IMG/VR virus record: IMGVR_UViG_3300040810_000016 | Location: 1 to 25,973 of that record | Strand: one strand, 5' to 3' | Length of the DNA: 25,973 nucleotides | Origin: a virus | In this document: piece by piece, positions 6,401 through 13,460 of the stretch | How positions within the stretch are numbered: the stretch's first letter is position 1 | Layout: each line of letters starts with the position of its first letter | Made by a program: the position numbers and the translations under genes | Notes under the pieces: model-generated | Database searches by the model: none | Seen by the model: the letters and a program-made list of their open reading frames with translations, nothing else | What the model was told of the DNA's origin: nothing

Positions 6401-7404
6401 ACAATGTTTTGAGTTTGGGTGGTGGCAGTTCACGCTTCAAAGACCTCTACCTATCCAATCAAATTTATGGAGGATTTGGCGCTGTCAGTACCGGCGGTAC
6501 ATTAAACTGGAACGATAGTACTAATGCAAGGTCTGGTAGCGGGTATACACTATTATTAGGCAGTGCAACTAATGGTCCAGACGGAGCTAGTAACTATTAT
6601 CATCCATTTAATTGGGAATATAGTAGTAAAGATGGGTCTGGTAATATGACTCAGTTAGCAATACCTTATATTAACGGTGGATTTCATTACAGAACAAGAT
6701 ATTCAGGTTCATGGTCTAGCTGGTATAAAATTTGGTCATCTAGCAATGATGGATCAGGCTCTGGTTTAGATGCTGATACGTTGGATGGTGTACAAGGTTC
6801 TTCATTCTTGCGTAGCGATGCGGCGGATACCAAGACAAGTGGTTACTTGCTATTTAATGATAATATTCAAGCACGATTTGGTACTGGCAATGATTTACAG
6901 ATTTTTCACGATGGCAGCAATAGTTATATTGATGATTCAGGTACAGGTGATTTAATTATTCGCTCAAGTGCAATCTATCTACAAAAATATACTGGAGAAA
7001 CACTGATTAATGCTGTCGCTGATGGTGCAGTTAAACTGTATTATGATGCCGCAGAGAAACTCGCCACCACATCATCCGGCATTTCAGTAACAGGCGATGT
7101 AACATCTTCGTCAGACGAAAGACTTAAAGACAATATCAAAGTCATTCCAAATGCTCTTGATAAAGTACAGCAAATTAATGGTGTATCTTTTGACTGGAAA
7201 GATTCTGGAAGATCATCTATTGGTGTTATCGCACAAAATGTTGAGAAAGTTATTCCTGAAGTTGTAAATGAGAATGAAGATGGATACAAAAGTGTCACAT
7301 ACGGCAATATGGTAGGTCTTCTCATTGAAGCTATGAAAGAACAGCAACAACAGATTGAAGATTTGAAATCTCAAGTGAAAGAGTTAAAAGGCGACTCAAT
7401 ATAA
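3409..7404 (+). CDS. Large tail fibre with C-terminal S74 intramolecular chaperone (1331 aa)
   Basis: Likely receptor-binding long fibre. In order: a unique N-terminus (1-78) probably for attachment; two tandem 49-residue coiled-coil units (79-176); a stalk module (about 177-335) nearly identical to one in the 850-aa fibre; an F-G-A-G-S-D-L-Q-I-Y-H motif; a G-F-F-W-D-A-S-T-Q-R-L-G-L-G block and two V-G-I-G-x-[TS]-S-P repeats (about 480-690); two related domains of about 120 aa (about 744-864 and 899-1020); a D-A-D-T-L-D-G linker (about 1121); and from about 1234 an S74 chaperone beginning S-S-D-E-R-L-K and ending in a coiled coil. In characterised S74 proteins this domain trimerises the fibre and then cuts itself off at the conserved Ser. 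Base composition is patchy, with GC-richer blocks between about 4555 and 6450. Confidence 0.92.
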   Translation: MSRITDRSKFRLSNFRSTGIHDDATSNTVNITDDNVTVSANAIVTGTKLTINNVNITSDGSSITLPAGSTVSGEGSIVDRMQVANTQTLHSNITANLNSYIANTNPRITNILSSVSGTNTAIRSLVSDRMQVANTQTLHSNITANLNSYIANTNPRITNILSSVSGTNTSIRSLVSDRMQVANTQSLVNARLGATSTVTLTGDVTAGSTAFSSNAVSISTTIASNSVDGSKLTDNITIAENLTVSGNLTISGTTTTVNTETINLADNTIKLNSNLGSGTAPTQNAGIAINRGSSANVEFVWDETNDYWTVGAEDLFFGDNAKAIFGAGSDLQIYHDGSKSVIQDAGTGNLVLRGSDFQLKGYTVDENMITATNNGAVYLFYDSAAKLATTATGVDITGTLTADGLTVDGASVFNQAASDQSGGAAVKANGTAYGTNKSIHAYMNTSNAAKSLIYAENGAGSVFNVDGAGDVSLYADDGTTQGFFWDASTQRLGLGLTNPAGALDVEWNSNSAGTGVYLQNDNAGSSAFAGIYFGNDVSNTDAFIGLNSSTNTQYGGTRSLLIGTNASSSVAFMTGGTQKAVITSAGNVGIGETSPVAPLDVKGSGTLGYPASGDDIPDGARINLWHNNNDHMIGMGSGGMFFTGNTNIRFDYKSGTSVNNGVSRLFLDMANGRVGIGTSSPSRLLSLNASNASIDFSNGTWTNEFINSAGQMEFRADHTNAAASSVITFSVDGSEAARLDSSGSFMAGKTATNIANDGFEAHANNYVGITRNASIPLFLNRRTDDGGLIQFRKDNAEVGSVGTVAGDLYIANAVDVGLYLESSGTDHIAPCNISGAKRDAAIDLGATSARFRDLFLSGSVYSNSYAGGSDTDTALLIDGTNIMRFVTGGGERARLTSGGGFLVGQTATNNPGGSTTTGVGIDPSGYVSANRSGGVSGIFGRISSDGPIVSFTRQGTSVGVVGASSSDVYIGTGDAGLRFQDGSDAIVPFNTTTLAASDNVLSLGGGSSRFKDLYLSNQIYGGFGAVSTGGTLNWNDSTNARSGSGYTLLLGSATNGPDGASNYYHPFNWEYSSKDGSGNMTQLAIPYINGGFHYRTRYSGSWSSWYKIWSSSNDGSGSGLDADTLDGVQGSSFLRSDAADTKTSGYLLFNDNIQARFGTGNDLQIFHDGSNSYIDDSGTGDLIIRSSAIYLQKYTGETLINAVADGAVKLYYDAAEKLATTSSGISVTGDVTSSSDERLKDNIKVIPNALDKVQQINGVSFDWKDSGRSSIGVIAQNVEKVIPEVVNENEDGYKSVTYGNMVGLLIEAMKEQQQQIEDLKSQVKELKGDSI
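3643..3936. repeat. Two tandem 147-bp units (49 codons each) in the fibre stalk
   Basis: Units 3643-3789 and 3790-3936 encode almost identical 49-residue segments (D-R-M-Q-V-A-N-T-Q-T-L-H-S.. to ..T-[AS]-I-R-S-L-V-S). A third unit starts at 3937 with D-R-M-Q-V-A-N-T and then diverges. I count roughly a dozen base differences between the two units; nearly all are silent. The hydrophobic spacing and R-I-T-N-I-L suggest a trimeric coiled coil. A related single unit occurs in the 1002-aa fibre near 10872-11010. Confidence 0.9.
4842..4886. repeat. 45-bp perfect repeat, copy 1 (copy 2 at 8565-8609)
   Basis: The 45 bases from 4842 to 4886 are identical to 8565-8609 in the next fibre gene and encode T-T-Q-G-F-F-W-D-A-S-T-Q-R-L-G. 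Silent third positions are also conserved, whereas the stalk modules just upstream in the two genes differ at many third positions. This points to recent exchange or gene conversion. Confidence 0.85.
5638..6470. repeat. Duplicated fibre domain (two diverged copies, about 120 aa each)
   Basis: Copy A (about 5638-6000) and copy B (about 6103-6470) share the same ordered landmarks at the protein level: G-x-F/L-[MV]-[AG]-[GK/Q]-T-A-T-N, then an I-x-R or T-R segment, a V-G-[SV]-V-G step, [DS]-x-Y-I-[AG]..[DV]-x-G-L, and S-[AS]-R-F-[RK]-D-L-[FY]-L-S at the end. DNA similarity is low except around the last landmark. Such a unit recurs in many environmental phage fibres. I infer a repeated shaft or binding domain. 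Confidence 0.7.
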
Positions 7405-7409
7405 ATCGT

Positions 7410-7417
7410 TATAAATA
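7410..7417 (+). promoter_or_regulatory. T4-type late promoter (with a TATAAATC box 10 bp upstream)
   Basis: Exact TATAAATA 36 bp before the fibre gene at 7453. A one-mismatch box TATAAATC at 7400-7407 overlaps the stop codon of the preceding fibre, so there may be two start points. The box continues as TATAAATAATACAAA, close to the extended element seen at 10367 and 21052. Confidence 0.8.
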
Positions 7418-7452
7418 ATACAAAACAAGCATTAGACGGATAGGGAACTCTA

Positions 7453-10005
7453 ATGGCAACTAAAAAACCATTTGTCGCTAAACATGGCTTAGATGTCGGC
7501 GACACTACCGTCTTTGGTAGTAACGCAAAACTTCATGCAAATAATGCCATTACTACTGGCACTATCACATCAACACATATCGCTACTGGTGCGATTGAAA
7601 GTGCTGGTGGTGCTTCAAATTCATATCTTACATCTACATTTACATCAAACACAGTTTTTCAGTCTGCACTAGCAAACACTAATACGAGTGTTTCAGATAG
7701 AATGCAAGTAGCAAACACCGTTGCTCTTGCTAATGCTAGATTAGGTGCAACTGCTACAGTTCAAATCACTGGTGATGTAACTGCCGGCTCTACCGCTTTC
7801 AGTTCTAATGCAGTATCTCTATCTACAACTATCGCCTCTAACTCTGTAGATGGTAGTAAACTTACAGATAATATAACGATTGCTGAAAATCTAACTGTAT
7901 CTGGTAACTTGACTGTTTCTGGCACAACGACTACTGTAAACACAGAGACAATAAACTTAGCGGATAATACTATCAAACTGAATAGTAATCTAAGTGGTGC
8001 AACAGCACCAACACAAAATGCTGGTATTGCTATCAACAGAGGTTCTTCGGCTAATGTTGAGTTTGTTTGGAATGAAACTAATGATTACTGGACTGTAGGT
8101 TCTGAAGATTTGCAGTTCGGTGATAATGCTAAGGCTATCTTCGGTGCTGGCTCCGACTTGCAGATTTATCACAATGGAACTCACAGCTACATTGAGGATA
8201 CTGGCACTGGTTCTCTTTTCTTGTGGACAAATGGTGCAAAAATTACTTTAGGTTCATCCACAGAACAATTTGCTACTATGAACTTAAACGGTTCTGTGGA
8301 CCTATACTACGACAACGCCAAAAAACTCGCCACCACCTCTACAGGCATTGACGTAACTGGCACTGTGACGGCTGATGGGCTGACGGTTGATGGTGTTTCT
8401 ACCTCTAGCAATGGAACATACGGCACTAAACTCACTTACTCTGTTGGTAATCAAAGCGGTATTCTTGATACATATGGCAACCACAATTTAGAATTTAGGG
8501 TAAACAACGGTAGAACCGCAACTTTTGCTACTAACGGCGATGTGTCACTGTATGCCTCAGACAACACCACGCAAGGTTTCTTCTGGGATGCCTCGACACA
8601 GCGGCTTGGACTGGGAACTACTGGGCCGTCCAATAGGTTGCACATTGCGGAAGATTACGGTGATGCCATCCTTGAGCTTCAGAGAGGCACAACTAATTCT
8701 GCTGGGGCTTACGGAGCCATATCATTTACAGCTTCTGATGGGCATAGTGTTGCAGGTATCAATGCATTAGCAGATGGTGATAACGAAGGCGCACATCTTG
8801 TGTTTAGAACTACCTCTGCGGCTAGTTCTAGTAGTGTTTACTCATCCCCAACAGAACGCCTCAGAATAACATCGGCTGGCAACGTGGGCATTGGGACCAC
8901 GAGTCCGAGTGAAACGCTAGATGTTGTCGGTAACATTGAGGCTAGCAACACTTCATCTAACGTCCGGTTGATGGCCACTGCAAGCGGCGTTGCCAACGCT
9001 TACTTTGGCTTTAACAACAGTGGTTCTACGCAAAACGGAATACCGAACAACTCTGCATACGTCACTGTTCCACAAAGCTATCCAATATCCTTTGGAACCG
9101 CTAACCAAAACAGAATGACCATCACATCGGGTGGCTCGGTGGGCATCGGAACTACAAGCCCATCTAATAAATTAAGCGTTGAAGCAGGTTCAAACCCCGC
9201 TATTTCTGTCACAGAAACTGGTGCAGGTGCAGTTATACTACAAGGCACAGGCTCTGGTGGTAGAGTATATTCGAATAGTGGTAATAAACTTTTACTTGGT
9301 GCCAATGGTCAAAATAGTCACCTTATTGTAGACACAGGTGGTAACGTGGGCATCGGCACTGCGAGTCCTAGTGATAAGCTACACGTTGAAGGCGACATCC
9401 GTGTAAATAATGCGATTGAAAGCCCAAACAACCTCAATCTTGAAGCTGAAAATGGCGCATTGCGATTTTACACAGGGTCAGGTAGCCCTAGCGAAGTCGC
9501 CCGCTTCGACAGCAATGGCCAGCTAATGATAAACCAGACATCCTCTCCGGTGTCTGGGCCTTATTATCTGTCGGTCTATTCTGCTGATGCCGTCAATGTA
9601 GCCCTTGAAAATTCAGGGACAGCCTCTCACACACAAGTTCGTTTTATAAATGGAAACGGCATTGTGGGGACAATAGTTACAAATGCCTCTGCAACATCCT
9701 ACAACACATCCTCAGATTACCGTCTTAAAGAAAATGTAACGGCAGACTGGGATGCAACCACACGCCTCAAGCAACTGAACCCTGTTCGCTTTAACTTTAT
9801 TGCTGACGCCGACACCACAGTAGATGGCTTCCTTGCCCACGAGGTGCAGGACATTGTGCCGGAAGCAATCACAGGCACAAAGGACGCTGTAGACGCTGAT
9901 GGCAATCCTGTCTATCAGGGCATTGACCAGTCAAAGCTGGTTCCATTGCTGGTTAAGACAATACAAGAACTTGAGGCTCGTATAGCCGCACTAGAAGCCA
10001 ATTAA
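7453..10005 (+). CDS. Tail fibre with a second type of S74 chaperone (850 aa)
   Basis: The N-terminus K-K-P-F-V-A-K-H-G-L-D-V-G is a typical fibre base. Residues 82-240 are colinear with residues 177-335 of the 1331-aa fibre (145 of 159 identical by hand alignment). Next come K-L-A-T-T-S-T-G and T-A-D-G-L-T-V-D-G, the G-F-F-W-D-A-S-T-Q-R-L-G block, and three V-G-I-G-T-[TA]-S-P repeats (about 478, 563, 634). The S74 chaperone starts near 753 with S-S-D-Y-R-L-K-E-N and ends L-E-A-R-I-A-A-L-E-A-N. This chaperone is of a different subtype from those of the two other large fibres, and the DNA from about 8320 to the gene's end is GC-richer. The module was probably acquired as a unit. The Shine-Dalgarno is TAGGGA (7441-7446). 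Confidence 0.92.
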   Translation: MATKKPFVAKHGLDVGDTTVFGSNAKLHANNAITTGTITSTHIATGAIESAGGASNSYLTSTFTSNTVFQSALANTNTSVSDRMQVANTVALANARLGATATVQITGDVTAGSTAFSSNAVSLSTTIASNSVDGSKLTDNITIAENLTVSGNLTVSGTTTTVNTETINLADNTIKLNSNLSGATAPTQNAGIAINRGSSANVEFVWNETNDYWTVGSEDLQFGDNAKAIFGAGSDLQIYHNGTHSYIEDTGTGSLFLWTNGAKITLGSSTEQFATMNLNGSVDLYYDNAKKLATTSTGIDVTGTVTADGLTVDGVSTSSNGTYGTKLTYSVGNQSGILDTYGNHNLEFRVNNGRTATFATNGDVSLYASDNTTQGFFWDASTQRLGLGTTGPSNRLHIAEDYGDAILELQRGTTNSAGAYGAISFTASDGHSVAGINALADGDNEGAHLVFRTTSAASSSSVYSSPTERLRITSAGNVGIGTTSPSETLDVVGNIEASNTSSNVRLMATASGVANAYFGFNNSGSTQNGIPNNSAYVTVPQSYPISFGTANQNRMTITSGGSVGIGTTSPSNKLSVEAGSNPAISVTETGAGAVILQGTGSGGRVYSNSGNKLLLGANGQNSHLIVDTGGNVGIGTASPSDKLHVEGDIRVNNAIESPNNLNLEAENGALRFYTGSGSPSEVARFDSNGQLMINQTSSPVSGPYYLSVYSADAVNVALENSGTASHTQVRFINGNGIVGTIVTNASATSYNTSSDYRLKENVTADWDATTRLKQLNPVRFNFIADADTTVDGFLAHEVQDIVPEAITGTKDAVDADGNPVYQGIDQSKLVPLLVKTIQELEARIAALEAN
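8565..8609. repeat. 45-bp perfect repeat, copy 2 (copy 1 at 4842-4886)
   Basis: Identical to 4842-4886. The match breaks at 8610 (A against G) and resumes for six bases. A second 23-bp identity between the same two genes follows (5155-5177 and 8869-8891), encoding the T-S-A-G-N-V-G-I part. Confidence 0.85.
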
Positions 10006-10018
10006 CAGGAGCAACCAA

Positions 10019-10366
10019 ATGGCTAACACATACACATGGGATTTCCCAACACTTGACACAGCCCCCACCGAAGGTGCTTTGTCAGACGTAATCAAAACTA
10101 TTCACTGGCGCATCACTGCTGTCAGTGACACTGAACAAGACGATGAAGGCAACTACCTGTCAACATCAATGTACGGCACAGCAAGTGCTGGTGAAGCTAA
10201 TGCAGATAACTTTGTAGCATTTGACAGTGTTACAAAAGACTGGTGCAAAGAAAAGGTTCTTGAGTCACTTGACAAAACAGAAGCTGAACTACAGACAATG
10301 CTTGACACAAAGATTGATGAGATGGCTAACCCGCCTATCGTTGGTAAGACACCTTCTTCTTGGTAA
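10019..10366 (+). CDS. Small fibre-associated protein (115 aa)
   Basis: 115-aa soluble protein beginning M-A-N-T-Y-T-W-D-F-P-T-L-D-T with V-I-K-T-I-H-W-R-I-T-A-V in the first third, and an alpha-helical second half (W-C-K-E-K-V-L-E-S-L, A-E-L-Q-T-M-L-D-T-K-I-D-E). I associate this pattern with a family of small proteins (possibly DUF7936, from memory) found next to fibre genes in marine phages; its function is not known to me. The Shine-Dalgarno ACAGGAG lies just before the ATG, 13 bp after the 850-aa fibre, with no promoter of its own, so it should be co-transcribed with that fibre. A role as fibre assembly factor or fibre cap is a guess from context. Confidence 0.8.
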   Translation: MANTYTWDFPTLDTAPTEGALSDVIKTIHWRITAVSDTEQDDEGNYLSTSMYGTASAGEANADNFVAFDSVTKDWCKEKVLESLDKTEAELQTMLDTKIDEMANPPIVGKTPSSW

Positions 10367-10385
10367 TATAAATAGTACAAACCAA
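10360..10385 (+). promoter_or_regulatory. T4-type late promoter inside a short inverted repeat
   Basis: TATAAATA at 10367-10374 directly follows the stop codon of the 115-aa gene (TAA, 10364-10366). It extends to TATAAATAGTACAAA, identical over 15 bases to the promoter at 21052-21066. TTGGT (10360-10364) and ACCAA (10381-10385) form a 5-bp inverted repeat around it, with the right arm one base before the Shine-Dalgarno TAGGAG (10387-10392). The promoter is well supported; the hairpin is weak. Confidence 0.75.
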
Positions 10386-10398
10386 TTAGGAGAAACGA

Positions 10399-13300
10399 AT
10401 GGCTAAGTCTCGTTCCAGACTTTTTGCTGATTTGATTGGCGTATCGAACATTTTTGATGAAAATCGTACAAATGTTCGTGCGGCGGCTGTTGTTGATCAA
10501 GGCACAGGTCAGACATTAAGAGCGACTACAGCAAATACAATGTCAGTTGCAAATACGCAAGCACTTGTCAATGCGAGACTTGGTGCAACGGCTACTGTAG
10601 CATTGACTGGAGATGTCACAGCAAGTGCCACTGCTTTTAGTGCAAATACGCTTTCTATCAGCACTGATATAGCATCTACTGGAACACCGACAGGCACATT
10701 TGGCTCCGGCTCTCTTGTACCAGTCATTACTGTTGGTGCAGATGGTCGTATTACAAATATTTCAAATACGACAGTTGCTGGTGTTTCTAGCACATCTTGG
10801 ACAGTTGCAAATAATAATCTAAGAATAGCCACAGCCGATGGTAGTACATTTGATACCACCATTGGTAGTTTCATGTCTGTTGCAAATACACAGACACTAC
10901 ACTCTTCTATCACTGCAAATCTTAACTCTTATGTTGCTAATACAAACAGTAAGATTAATCAGATAGAATCAAATCTACTTTCTACGAATACGTCTATTCG
11001 TAGTGCGATTAGTACAGAAGTATCTAATCTTGTAGATTCTGCACCAAGTACACTCAACACATTGAATGAACTAGCGGCTGCTTTAGGTGATGATGCTAAC
11101 TTTGCTACAACAACTGCAACTAATATTGGACAAAAACTTGGTGCTACTGCTTCTATTACTTTGACAGGCGCCATTACAGGTTCTGGATCATTTAGTTCTA
11201 ATGCGGTATCTATTACGACAAGTTCTGGTACAGGTATTAATGCCGCTACACTTGACAGCCTTGACAGCACACAGTTCCTTCGTAGCGATACAGCAGATAC
11301 GAAGACATCGGGTGCTTTGGTCTTCAGCGATAATGTGCCATTACACTTTGGTACTGGGTCTGACTTGCGTCTTTATCATAGTGGTACAGCATCTTATATT
11401 CAAGATTATGGAACAGGTAATCTTTTTATTCAGGCTAATGACCTACGCTTGCAGGACGATGTTGGTGGACATTATATTCAGGGCAATAAAGGCAGTGATG
11501 TAAAAATATATTATCCGGCAGACGGCACTGTTCACCTCGCCACCACCGCCGCTGGCGTGGATGTCACAGGCAACATTACTGTATCAGGCACAGTAGATGG
11601 TAGAGATGTAGCATCAGACGGTAGCAAACTTGATGGTATTGAGAGTGGTGCAACGGCTGATCAAAGTGCTAGTGAAATACTTACTCTGATTAAGACAGTT
11701 GATGGCTCAGGTTCTGGTCTAGATGCTGATACGCTGGATGGACAACAAGGTTCTTATTATAGACAAGCATGGGAAGATATTGATACTGGAACAAGAACAA
11801 ATTACAATCTAGACTTTAAGGCACCAACAGGTGGTTATTCTGGGTTTAGATTTTCTAAGAGTACTTCTGGTGATGGAGCAGCCGATGCTGGTTTTTTTCT
11901 AATTCGTGGAACATCCGATAGCGATGTATATACCGCCGAAGGAATTACTCTTGTTGCTGATGCTGGTTGGTTAACATTAGCACAAAGAACAACTGGAAGC
12001 AGAGGTGTTCGTATCATGTCAGGTACGACTTCTACCGAAAGGCTAAAAGTCAATACTGACGGAACTATTCAATTTGTCAATGGTGCCGGATTTACATATA
12101 ACGGCAATACTATCTGGCATGCCGGTAACGATGGTTCTGGCTCCGGTCTAGATGCTGATACGTTGGATGGTGTACAAGGCAATAAGTACTTTACATCATA
12201 TAACAATGCGGGAACTACTGGTTGGGAAGACAGTAACCGAAACTTCAGGATTAATTCTGGAGGTAATGCAGTTGGATTTGCAATGCATGAAAGTGATGGC
12301 ACTTTTGGATTTCAGCTATATGGTGATGGCACTTCTTATGGATTTTTGCAGGATAACTGGGGTAGTTGGGATTTAAAAAAGAACATAAACGGTCAGCTTC
12401 AGATAAGGGTGAGCGGAACAGATTATACCGTGTGGCACGCCGGTAACGATGGATCAGGCTCCGGTTTAGATGCTGATTTACTTGATGGTATTAGTAGTGG
12501 TTCATTCCTTCGTAGCGATGCTGATGATACCGCAACTGGTTATATTGACTTTTCTACTGGATTAAGAGCCGGTGAAATTGCAGTAGGTGGTACTGATAGC
12601 TCAACATCTTCTTATAATGTAACTATTAAAACTATTAACAGTAGTTCATTGTATCTTCAATATGATAATGGTAATGACGTTGTTATCGGCTCATCAGGTA
12701 CTAATGCAGATTTAGTAGTTGAGGGTAATATCACTGTATCTGGTCAGATTAACTCAACTGGTAACTTGTCTTTACAAAGCGGTTCAATGGTTATTGGTGA
12801 TTCTGGTGGTTATGAAGGCATTTATTTTGAGGACGACAAACACGCAATTACTTGGAACGATGGTAACGGAAACTTTAACATACGTGTTGGTAATAATGGT
12901 ATAACTGATGAAAACTGCACGGAAGCCGGTTACATATTCCATGATGAATGGAGTCAAAGCGCTGGTTGGCGACAGTTTAATATATCAAGTGCTTCACTTT
13001 CAGTAGGCGCCTCTCCTACTTGGCGCCCGCAGATGGAATACAATTATAATAGTGTTTATCTGCGGTATCAAGGAAGCACAAAACTGGAAACAACATCAAC
13101 AGGCATCAGTGTGACTGGTGATGTAACATCTTCGTCAGATGAGAGACTCAAAGAGAACATTGAAGTCATTCCAAATGCTCTTGAAAAGGTAAGTCAACTT
13201 AAAGGTGTCACATTCAACTGGAAAGATGATGAAGATAAAAGAGAAAGCACTGGTGTGATTGCTCAAGATGTTCAAAAAGTTCTTCCTTCAGCCGTAAAAG

Positions 13301-13407
13301 AGACCGATGAAGGTATGCTTACAGTTGCTTATGGTAACATGATTGGACTTCTTGTTGAATCAATCAAAGAACTCAAAGCAGAAATCGAAGAGTTGAAAAA
13401 ATCATAG
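10399..13407 (+). CDS. Large tail fibre with C-terminal S74 intramolecular chaperone (1002 aa)
   Basis: Third chaperone-bearing fibre. The N-terminus (M-A-K-S-R-S-R-L-F-A-D-L-I-G) is unlike the other two. Then a partial copy of the A-N-T-Q-x-L-V-N-A-R-L-G-A-T stalk motif, one coiled-coil unit related to the 147-bp repeat (about 158-205), L-N-E-L-A-A-A-L-G-D-D-A-N-F, an H-F-G-T-G-S-D-L-R-L-Y-H motif, an L-A-T-T-A-A-G-V-D-V-T-G hinge, and three G-S-G-L-D-A-D-[TL]-L-D-G linkers at about residues 436, 578 and 685, two of them preceded by W-H-A-G-N. The S74 chaperone starts near 911 (S-S-D-E-R-L-K-E-N-I) and closely matches that of the 1331-aa fibre, ending in a Lys/Glu-rich coiled coil. The Shine-Dalgarno is TAGGAG, 6 nt before ATG. 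Probably an alternative or co-assembled fibre. Confidence 0.92.
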   Translation: MAKSRSRLFADLIGVSNIFDENRTNVRAAAVVDQGTGQTLRATTANTMSVANTQALVNARLGATATVALTGDVTASATAFSANTLSISTDIASTGTPTGTFGSGSLVPVITVGADGRITNISNTTVAGVSSTSWTVANNNLRIATADGSTFDTTIGSFMSVANTQTLHSSITANLNSYVANTNSKINQIESNLLSTNTSIRSAISTEVSNLVDSAPSTLNTLNELAAALGDDANFATTTATNIGQKLGATASITLTGAITGSGSFSSNAVSITTSSGTGINAATLDSLDSTQFLRSDTADTKTSGALVFSDNVPLHFGTGSDLRLYHSGTASYIQDYGTGNLFIQANDLRLQDDVGGHYIQGNKGSDVKIYYPADGTVHLATTAAGVDVTGNITVSGTVDGRDVASDGSKLDGIESGATADQSASEILTLIKTVDGSGSGLDADTLDGQQGSYYRQAWEDIDTGTRTNYNLDFKAPTGGYSGFRFSKSTSGDGAADAGFFLIRGTSDSDVYTAEGITLVADAGWLTLAQRTTGSRGVRIMSGTTSTERLKVNTDGTIQFVNGAGFTYNGNTIWHAGNDGSGSGLDADTLDGVQGNKYFTSYNNAGTTGWEDSNRNFRINSGGNAVGFAMHESDGTFGFQLYGDGTSYGFLQDNWGSWDLKKNINGQLQIRVSGTDYTVWHAGNDGSGSGLDADLLDGISSGSFLRSDADDTATGYIDFSTGLRAGEIAVGGTDSSTSSYNVTIKTINSSSLYLQYDNGNDVVIGSSGTNADLVVEGNITVSGQINSTGNLSLQSGSMVIGDSGGYEGIYFEDDKHAITWNDGNGNFNIRVGNNGITDENCTEAGYIFHDEWSQSAGWRQFNISSASLSVGASPTWRPQMEYNYNSVYLRYQGSTKLETTSTGISVTGDVTSSSDERLKENIEVIPNALEKVSQLKGVTFNWKDDEDKRESTGVIAQDVQKVLPSAVKETDEGMLTVAYGNMIGLLVESIKELKAEIEELKKS

Positions 13408-13418
13408 TTTACAAAACA

Positions 13419-13426
13419 TATAAATA
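13419..13426 (+). promoter_or_regulatory. T4-type late promoter for the neck/packaging operon
   Basis: Exact TATAAATA between the last fibre gene and gene 13. The expected start point, near 13432, lies within the left arm of the hairpin at 13427-13452. No other late box is seen until 18449, so this promoter probably drives genes 13 to 17. Confidence 0.8.
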
Positions 13427-13452
13427 GTTCCAGAAATCAAACAATCTGGAAC
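13427..13452 (+). promoter_or_regulatory. Stem-loop between late promoter and gene 13
   Basis: GTTCCAGA (13427-13434) and TCTGGAAC (13445-13452) form a perfect 8-bp stem with a 10-nt A-rich loop. There is no T-run after it, so it is not a typical terminator. RNA begun at the promoter would contain only part of the left arm; read-through RNA from the fibre operon would contain the full hairpin 8 nt before the gene 13 ATG. It may mark a 3' end or block translation on read-through RNA. Confidence 0.6.
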
Positions 13453-13460
13453 TATTAACT

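Noticed and set aside
3409-7404. Endosialidase enzyme activity for the S74 fibres
   Set aside because: The S74 chaperone occurs at the end of many unrelated fibres and spikes. No sialidase or other catalytic domain is visible upstream, so only the chaperone is annotated.
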